From Conoideocrella luteorostrata (taxonomy: Eukaryota; Ascomycota; Sordariomycetes; Hypocreales; Clavicipitaceae): 64,000 bases of DNA. This document shows, in pieces, positions 58,061-64,000 of the stretch. Where the stretch lies: the NCBI GenBank assembly GCA_032433595.1, contig JASWJB010000251.1, forward strand, positions 1 through 64,000, given 5' to 3'. Within the stretch, counting starts at the first letter, position 1. Each line of letters begins with the position of its first letter. Both the position numbers and the translations under genes were made by a program. The notes under the pieces were generated by a model. It was not told where the DNA came from. It saw only the letters and a program-made list of their open reading frames with translations, and did no database searches.

Positions 58061-58264
58061 TGTTGGAATCCTTCCGCCAAGCATAGTAAGGAACACGGAG
58101 CGAGTCACGTGGTTACCTTTTAGCCACGCTATTTATACAGCGATATTGAGCCTTCCACCTTGACTTGCTTTCTTCTTCTTAGATAGACGATTATGAATAC
58201 ACTGTTTTGCCCTTTTGATGTAGATAATCTAGATCACCCGCACAGCACCCCTATACAACCCACA
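58061..58264 (+). mobile_element. Solo LTR, family 1 (copy D)
   Basis: 204 bp, starts TGTTGGAATCCTTCCGCC and ends CAACCCACA, flanked by the 5 bp duplication ACCGT (58056-58060 and 58265-58269). The best-preserved copy end to end. Confidence 0.9.
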
Positions 58265-59323
58265 ACCGTAGAAGATTATTTTCGCCCGCAAACTAAGTAA
58301 GAGACTATTATTTCGGCATTTTAACTATTTTATTTATAGTTTAATACTGTATAAGGACGTAATTAAATATTAATGTCGGGTTGCTAATTATTATAATAAA
58401 TACTGGTCTAGCTAGACCTTTAGCTAAACTATGCGTTAAGATAATGCTACTATTGACAAATATTATGCTTAAAGTCTATTGAGTACTGTATCTAAAAAAC
58501 ACTTATTACTTATAGCAGGAAATTATTAAAATCTTAACCCTTTCTAATAACTAGCTAAAATAGTGGTTATTAGACTTTCTTTGCACGTATTAAAATTAAA
58601 TAAATTTATTAACATTGTGAGGACTTAGGATCCTCTAGCGTGTATTTAAGTCCTAAATAGCACTATATAACGGATTAAAACTGTGAATGCTTATGAACAA
58701 TGAAAGGAGTGCTAGAAATAGCATAGTAGCTATTTATTGCTTATCCTTTAGCAAGAGCCTGCCCCACGATAGCCACAAACCGCCGAAAGAGATAGAGCAC
58801 AGAAGCACTTTTGGATACTTGCTACACCTTGTGGATAAACTTTAACATAGTAGTGAGCATTCAACTATTCTGTTTCACGTATAATCTATAAGTGGTAGAT
58901 AGTGAATTTCGACTATAAATAGCAACCTCTATGTACATCTAAATACTCTTATATATCCACTTTTAGCTCCTGCTTGCCCCTAAATGTCTCTTAGTTTAAG
59001 CTATACAAGATAGGGCCTAAGTAGTACAGTAAAAGGCGAAATGAATGTCCTAATTTGTTTAAATAAAGATAATAGCGGATAGCCAAGTTTGGACGTCACT
59101 GTGGCTGTGCACTGAGGCTGTGATGTAGTGTCTAAGTATCACTGCTGCCTAAACAAGGGCCACATCTGGCTTACGACTAGTTAGTCCGTAGTTATTTTGG
59201 ATAACTGGACACGAAATGCCTATAGGCGAACTTGATGACGTATTATTCGCTTCTCTCTCCTCGTACTTTCGCACTAATCTGTTCTCTCGGCAGACCATGG
59301 CCGCAAGAAAACTTTACAACAGA
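58265..59323. other. AT-rich gene-free stretch
   Basis: 58270-58990 is very AT-rich with many TTAA/TATTA runs and no open frame, as expected of RIP-mutated or otherwise decayed repeats. The remainder leads into the 3' end of the phosphorylase-like gene. Confidence 0.5.
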
Positions 59324-60577
59324 TCACTTTCCTCCAAATGTCAACCCACTGACGGAACCGTTGACGCTCCACGCCTGAAACCCTGCATTGTGCTTGCCAA
59401 ACTTCACGATCGACGGCTGGCCTCTAGTGTCTGTGGTCGCCGCATCATTCTCGCACGACGCCATGCGTCGTGATCCACCTGTACCCCTATCGCCATTTCC
59501 ATCCTCCAGAGCATATCGCTCGAGTAAGGCTCTTCCCACCGCTGCCGCCGTAGCTGCTGCGTAGTCTTGCCATGCTTTGTTCTTGTGACTATCCGAGTAG
59601 TCGCATATGCCTTTGATCACAACGCACGGCACCTCGTCCCAAGCACCCGCGCCCTCCATCTCAAAGGCAATCACACCATGCTCCGCAGAAATGCGATCGC
59701 GGTCTTCCCCCGACTTCATCACTGCGTTGCCTGAGCCTATGCAGCCAATGAATATCGCCGGGCTGTGGCCACCGCCTTCGTCTGGCTGCTCTCTCTTCAC
59801 TAAGTGGACATTGCTGCACCCGAGATCCTCACAAGAAGTCTGGATGGCGAGTTCGCAGATGCGAACAGATCCATCACAGCACGTGTCGCAGGATTGCTTA
59901 TGCGAGTGCCGATACTTTGATGAGAAAAGATTATCCTTGCTCACCCCTAGATATTGATATTTTGCCCGCCGCCGCTTATGTCTTGCTGCTTCCTGCAAGT
60001 TCTTGAGATAAAGCATAGCTTTGGCTTGTAACCTCTCACGTCCAAACTCCGTCCCGATGCTCGCCAGAAGACCTCGGATGTCCTTGTTAGCCCTGCCAAG
60101 GCTGTCTTCTATCGTACCCTTTGCCATAAAGTGGCCCAGATACTGTCGTCCATAGTCGTATTGAGCGACCGTTTTGCTAATAACAACATCGCCAAGAAAG
60201 ACATCGCAGCCGTTGATCTTAGGAACCCCTCCACAGACTCCAATAAGCAGGGCCAACTTCAATCTGGGAAAGCTCAAACGCAAGCAAGCAGCCGTAGACG
60301 CGGCATTCGGTGTGCCCATCGCAGGAGCTGATACAAGGACAACGTTGTGGATGCCTAACCGCCCGGTGACATACGTGTTCGTGTCTCCTTCCGCCCGGCG
60401 GAAAGTGTCGCCATCGTCGTCCCAAAATTCATCAAATAATAAAGTTACGGCATCAGTCTCACAAGATAATGCGCAGATAATTGCGACAAAGAAATCTTCA
60501 CGACTAGTTGGCTTCATAAGTGCAGTCATCGCAGTAGGTAAAGGATGGTGTAGAGAGGAAGGCGAAGCTTGTGACAT
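59324..60577 (-). CDS. PNP/UDP-phosphorylase-type effector with C-terminal amyloid-like motif
   Basis: Intronless, 417 aa. Residues ~28-350 form a nucleoside phosphorylase (PNP_UDP_1-type) domain: FFVAIICALSCETDAV, VVLVSAPAMGTPNAA, LLIGVCGGVP, ILGDVVISK-like GDVVISK, then IGCIGSGNAVMK, the ribose-binding AFEMEGAGAWD, VIKGICDYSDSH and YAAATAAAVGRALL. In fungi this domain is common as the N-terminal effector of NLR receptors, and also occurs as a stand-alone protein beside them. The last 29 residues contain FGKHNAGFQAWSVNGSVSG, which matches the N-terminus of the NLR encoded 190 bp away and looks like an amyloid signalling motif. A cysteine-containing insertion (residues ~205-260: CDTCCDG, CEDLGC) is unusual for phosphorylases. 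The inferred role is an effector triggered by the NLR, perhaps by depleting nucleosides or nucleotides. Divergent from the NLR. Confidence 0.85.
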   Translation of the reverse strand: MSQASPSSLHHPLPTAMTALMKPTSREDFFVAIICALSCETDAVTLLFDEFWDDDGDTFRRAEGDTNTYVTGRLGIHNVVLVSAPAMGTPNAASTAACLRLSFPRLKLALLIGVCGGVPKINGCDVFLGDVVISKTVAQYDYGRQYLGHFMAKGTIEDSLGRANKDIRGLLASIGTEFGRERLQAKAMLYLKNLQEAARHKRRRAKYQYLGVSKDNLFSSKYRHSHKQSCDTCCDGSVRICELAIQTSCEDLGCSNVHLVKREQPDEGGGHSPAIFIGCIGSGNAVMKSGEDRDRISAEHGVIAFEMEGAGAWDEVPCVVIKGICDYSDSHKNKAWQDYAAATAAAVGRALLERYALEDGNGDRGTGGSRRMASCENDAATTDTRGQPSIVKFGKHNAGFQAWSVNGSVSGLTFGGK

Positions 60578-60767
60578 GCGTGCCTAAGGGCGTACGCAGC
60601 GTCGTAGAACGAGGCTGGCGGCTACCGGAAGGCGGGGCATCAACCACGCTAACACTCAAGGCTAGCTGAGTACCACGCAGTCGTCTCCCCTAGACTCATA
60701 TCTCCATCGCATCTCAACTCCAAATCAATAGCGAGAATTCATCTGCTGTCTTTCATCTCTAAGCATC
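60578..60767. promoter_or_regulatory. Bidirectional promoter of the effector/NLR pair
   Basis: 190 bp separate the two divergent start codons, so both leaders and core promoters must fit here. The right half is C/T-rich (TCTCATCTCCATCGCATCTCAAC-like), as usual for fungal leaders. No consensus TATA box is evident. Co-expression of the pair is an inference from this layout. Confidence 0.6.
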
Positions 60768-63698
60768 ATGAGCACCACCACTTTCGGCGATTTTAATTCG
60801 GGTTTTCAGGCGAAGATGATCCATGGACCCGTCAACGCGGAATTCCACCACTACCACCCCGCTCTAGGTAGGTTCCGACAGCACGCTAACGCTACACCTC
60901 TGTTGCTGACGAACAGGCAGAGCGACCGGAAACGCCGCCACTTCCATCGATCCTGATTCCATTTGTTCGCGATAGAGACTTTGTGAATCGAGGAGAAGTA
61001 CTCGACCGGATCAAATATAGCTTTAGTCAACCAGGGTCGCGGACCGCGCTCGTCGGCCTCGGTGGTATTGGGTAGGTTAACTGCGTTATATTAGGTGGTA
61101 TCCTTTTGACATGTCGCTAATTTATGCAGCAAATCACAACTCGCTATTGAGTACGCATACCGCACTCGGGAGCAATCGCCTACAAAATGGGTGTTTTGGG
61201 TCCACGCGAGCAACGCTGCTCGGTTTGAGCAGAGCTTTCGCGACATTGCGACGTGCATTAGGGTTCCTGGGCGGCAGAACCCGAAAGCTAACATATTTCA
61301 GCTCGTTCACGACTGGCTTCGAGACGCAAGACAAGGACCCTGGGTTATTGTTCTCGATAACGTAGACGATGCGAGTTTCTTAAAGGCTCCTGTCCCTGGT
61401 AACGAAACGGGGGAAATGACAGCAAAGACTTCAAATTCGAAACAGCTAATATTGTGCATCCCACAGTGCCAGCATGGATCCGTTTTGATTACGTCTCGAA
61501 GCAGGGGTGCTGCGCTAGAGCTTGTGGAATACGCTGATATTATTACGATCGAGCCGATGGATAAAAAGGATGCCTTGCAACTGTTCCGGAACAAGCTTGG
61601 CCAGAGCGATGATGAGAATTGCGTAGCGGAGCTCGCTAGAGCGCTTGAATATATGCCGCTCGCCATTGTTCAAGCGGCAGCGTATATTTTGCAAAGAAAG
61701 CCACGATGCTCTGCGCAGGAATATTTAAATAAGTTCCGCCATAGCGACAAGAGAAAAATCGGGTTACTTGGTCTTGAGGGCGGGAAACTCCGTCGAGATA
61801 CTGAAGCAAAGAACGCAATCCTTATTACATGGCAGATGTCATTCGATTACATTCGCAAAACCAGAACATCTGCGGCAGACTTACTGTCACTCATGAGCTT
61901 CTGCGATCGGCAGGGCATACCCGAAACTCTACTACGCGATCGAAATGACTGTGTACACGACCATAATGAACAGAATCTACGTGATGGAACTCACGACGTG
62001 GGCGAGGAAGATGAACACAATAACATCACCGTAAGCGGCGAGAGGACCAACAGCGAGGGCGAAAACGATAGTGATAGCGACTCAATTGAATTTAGATCTA
62101 ACTACAGCGATAATAACCAGTTTGAAAACGATATCATAGCCCTGCGGGACTTCTGTTTCATTACTGCCAATGACGACAGGACTTCTTTTGAAATGCACAG
62201 ATTGGTTCAGCTCGCTACGCTTGAGTGGCTCAGAGCTCATAAGGTGTACGAGCAATGGAAGAACCGGTTTCTCGTAAGACTCTGCGCAGAGATTCCAGAG
62301 GGAGAATACAAGAACTGGACCAAATGCCAGGCGCTTTTTCCGCATGCACAATCAGTGGCTGCCCAAAGGCCAGTCTCTGAGAAGTCGATGAAAGAGTGGG
62401 CTACAATCCTATACAGGGCAGCATGGTATGCCCTGAGAGTGGGAAAAGGAATTGAAGCAGAGGATCTTTCTATTAAGGCTTTGAAAGCAAGAAAGAAGAT
62501 ATTCGATAAGCCGCATAGGCACGTGACCGATTCAAAAGCAATGGTGGCATTAGCGTATAGCCTCAGAGGCCGGTGGGAGGCGGCAGAAGAGCTGGAGGTG
62601 CAAGTGATGGAGACGAGCAAGAAGAAACTAGGGGAGGATCATCCTGATACGCTGACGAGCATGGGCAACTTGGCGTCGATATACAGGAACCAAGGCCGGT
62701 GGGAAGCGGCAGAAGAGCTGGATATGCAAGTGATGGAGACTCACAAGAAGAAACTAGGGGAGGATCATCCTAATACGCTAACAAGCATGGGCAACTTGGC
62801 GTCAACATACAGGAACCAAGGCCGGTGGGAGGCGGCGGAAGAGCTGGAGGTGCAAGTGATGGAGACTCACAAGAAGAAACTAGGGGAGGATCATCCTGAT
62901 ACGCTAACGAGCATGGGCAACTTGGCGTCAACATACAGGAACCAAGGCCGGTGGGAGGCCGCGGAAGAGCTGGAGGTGCAAGTGATGGAGACTCGCAAGA
63001 AGAAACTAGGGGAGGATCATCCTGATACGCTGACGAGCATAGGCAACTTGGCGTCGACATACAGGAACCAAGGCCGGTGGGAGGCGGCAGAAGAGCTGGA
63101 TGTGCAAGTGATGGAGACTCACAAGAAGAAACTAGGGGAGGATCATCCTGATACGCTGACGAGCATGGGCAACTTGGCGTCGACATACAGGAACCAAGGC
63201 CGGTGGGAGGCCGCGGAAGAGCTGGATGTGCAAGTGATGGAGACTCACAAGAAGAAACTAGGGGAGGATCATCCTTCTACGCTAACGAGCATGGGCAACT
63301 TAGCGTCGACATATTGGAACCAAGGCCGGTGGGAGGCGGCGGAAGAGCTGGAGGTGCAAGTGATGGAGACTCGCAAGAAGAAACTAGGGGAGGATCATCC
63401 TGATACGCTAACGAGCATGGGCAACTTGGCGTCGATATATTCGAACCAAGGCCAGTGGAAGGCGGCGGAAGAGCTGGAGGTGCAAGTGATGGAGACTCGC
63501 AAGAAGAAACTAGGGGAGGATCATCCTGATACGCTGACGAGCATGAACAACTTGGCATGGACATACTGGGAATCTCAACGCGCTGAAGAAGCTATAAAAT
63601 TAATAAGGCGTTGCGTCCGATTAGCAGAAGCTAAACTAGGCATTGATCACCCAAATTACTTGTCTTCTAGTAAGACTTTAGCTAGTTGGGAAGCTTGA
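60768..63698 (+). CDS. NLR receptor: amyloid-like motif, NB-ARC, tetratricopeptide repeats
   Basis: Three exons: 60768-60867, 60921-61071, 61130-63698. The introns are 53 and 58 bp. Spliced 2820 nt, 939 aa. Residues ~5-27 hold TFGDFNSGFQAKMIHGPVNA, the counterpart of the neighbour's C-terminal motif. A proline-rich linker (ERPETPPLPSILIPF) leads to the NB-ARC domain: FVRDRDFVNRGEVLD, P-loop GLGGIGKS (K85, S86; split by intron 2), Walker B VIVLDNVDD near D160, GSVLITSRSRG, and a GLPLA-like MPLAIVQAAAYIL. An acidic Ser/Asp/Glu-rich insert lies at ~370-410. Eight 42-residue TPR units occupy ~564-899, then a diverged last unit ends in SSSKTLASWEA. NB-ARC/TPR proteins are fungal NLRs that sense self/non-self or other ligands and activate cell-death effectors. 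The acceptor at 60920 was chosen because it alone gives the conserved ERPETPP linker in frame. Confidence 0.9.
62568..63575 (+). repeat. Eight tandem 126-bp TPR-coding units
   Basis: Units start at 62568, 62694, 62820, 62946, 63072, 63198, 63324 and 63450, each exactly 126 nt (42 codons), nearly identical in DNA. Protein differences are confined to a few positions: unit positions 10-11 (EV/DM/DV), 17 (S/H/R), 27 (D/N/S), 32 (M/I), 38 (I/T) and 40 (R/W/S), plus R2Q and E4K in unit 8. The antisense strand shows long serine/proline-rich open frames that are artefacts of the repeats. Confidence 0.95.
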
Positions 63699-64000
63699 CT
63701 TCGGTCTGATAATGCCAGGTCTAGTTTACAAATCAGTCGAGGCAGGGAGACAGATAACTATGTATGTCAAATTACTGTTCAAATCGAAACCGGCCTTTGC
63801 TTTCTTTAAATATATATATTGCGTGCTTTGCGCCTAGTATGGGTCTTCTTTCACATGTAAACTGAATTTATGCATATAAATAAGAATTAAAATGGTGCTT
63901 CGGCGCGGGATATTTCACTTTGGTATGGAGGCCGGCGTTCAAGCAATGAATGTGTTATACAAAGACAAGCACATCTCACTAACAATACCGTTAGCGAATT
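63699..64000. other. 3' flank of the NLR gene
   Basis: AT-rich downstream sequence; no further feature recognised before the window ends. Confidence 0.4.

Noticed and set aside
62770..63564. Long antisense open frames rich in Ser/Pro across the NLR repeats
   Set aside because: They are the reverse reading of the 126-bp TPR units and repeat with the same period; not genes.
62568..63575. Possible CRISPR-like array
   Set aside because: The periodic units are coding, in frame, with no spacers; the genome is eukaryotic.
1..64000. tRNA and rRNA genes
   Set aside because: No cloverleaf with matching A and B boxes and no rRNA-like sequence was noticed by eye; a covariance-model scan was not possible.

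Overview
The window looks like a piece of a filamentous ascomycete chromosome (Pezizomycotina, most likely Sordariomycetes/Hypocreales). The evidence is 50-110 bp spliceosomal introns with GTRNGT donors and CTAAC-like branch points, non-homologous end-joining ligase IV, a LysM effector, an NB-ARC/TPR NLR, a pepsin-type secreted protease, and many copies of the short palindrome TACGGAGTA. The species cannot be named from the sequence alone.

Layout. (1) 1-25.5 kb is accessory, repeat- and relic-rich. It carries copia-like solo LTRs, an intact secreted aspartic protease (2637-3863), a seven-exon LYS2-like adenylation-thiolation-reductase gene (5113-9010, minus), a two-exon LysM effector (13906-14423) and a five-exon MARVEL-like four-pass membrane protein (15339-16391, minus). 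It also holds decayed copies of a GFA-type enzyme, an acyl-protein thioesterase/carboxylesterase, a DUF6536-like membrane protein and a cytochrome P450, plus a secreted protein of unknown function (23402-24574, minus). (2) 28-52 kb is mostly conserved, housekeeping-like sequence: a membrane sulfatase-superfamily protein, a DJ-1/PfpI protein, a CorA-type Mg2+ transporter, a polytopic membrane protein of unknown function, DNA ligase IV and uracil phosphoribosyltransferase. It is interrupted by a 5 kb gene-free stretch rich in TACGGAGTA palindromes and by a decayed adenylosuccinate synthetase copy. (3) 53-64 kb is accessory again: broken DUF7492-type and fatty-acyl-CoA-reductase-like genes, two solo LTRs in AT-rich sequence, and a divergent gene pair at the right end.

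The pair at the right end is the most interesting system. A PNP/UDP-phosphorylase-type protein (59324-60577, minus) and an NLR (60768-63698, plus) are transcribed away from a 190 bp shared promoter. The last ~25 residues of the first and the first ~25 residues of the second carry the same short motif (F-G-x2-N-x-G-F-Q-A-x4-G-x-V). This is the arrangement of fungal amyloid-signalling NLR/effector pairs: the NLR N-terminus templates folding of the matching motif on the separate effector. The NLR C-terminus is a run of eight nearly identical 42-residue TPR units, the pattern of rapidly diversifying fungal allorecognition receptors.

Gene models with introns were built by hand by matching splice sites to family conservation. 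All spliced models given with exon coordinates have lengths divisible by three. Several relics carry stop codons that are consistent with C-to-T change at CpA sites, as expected of RIP-like mutation.
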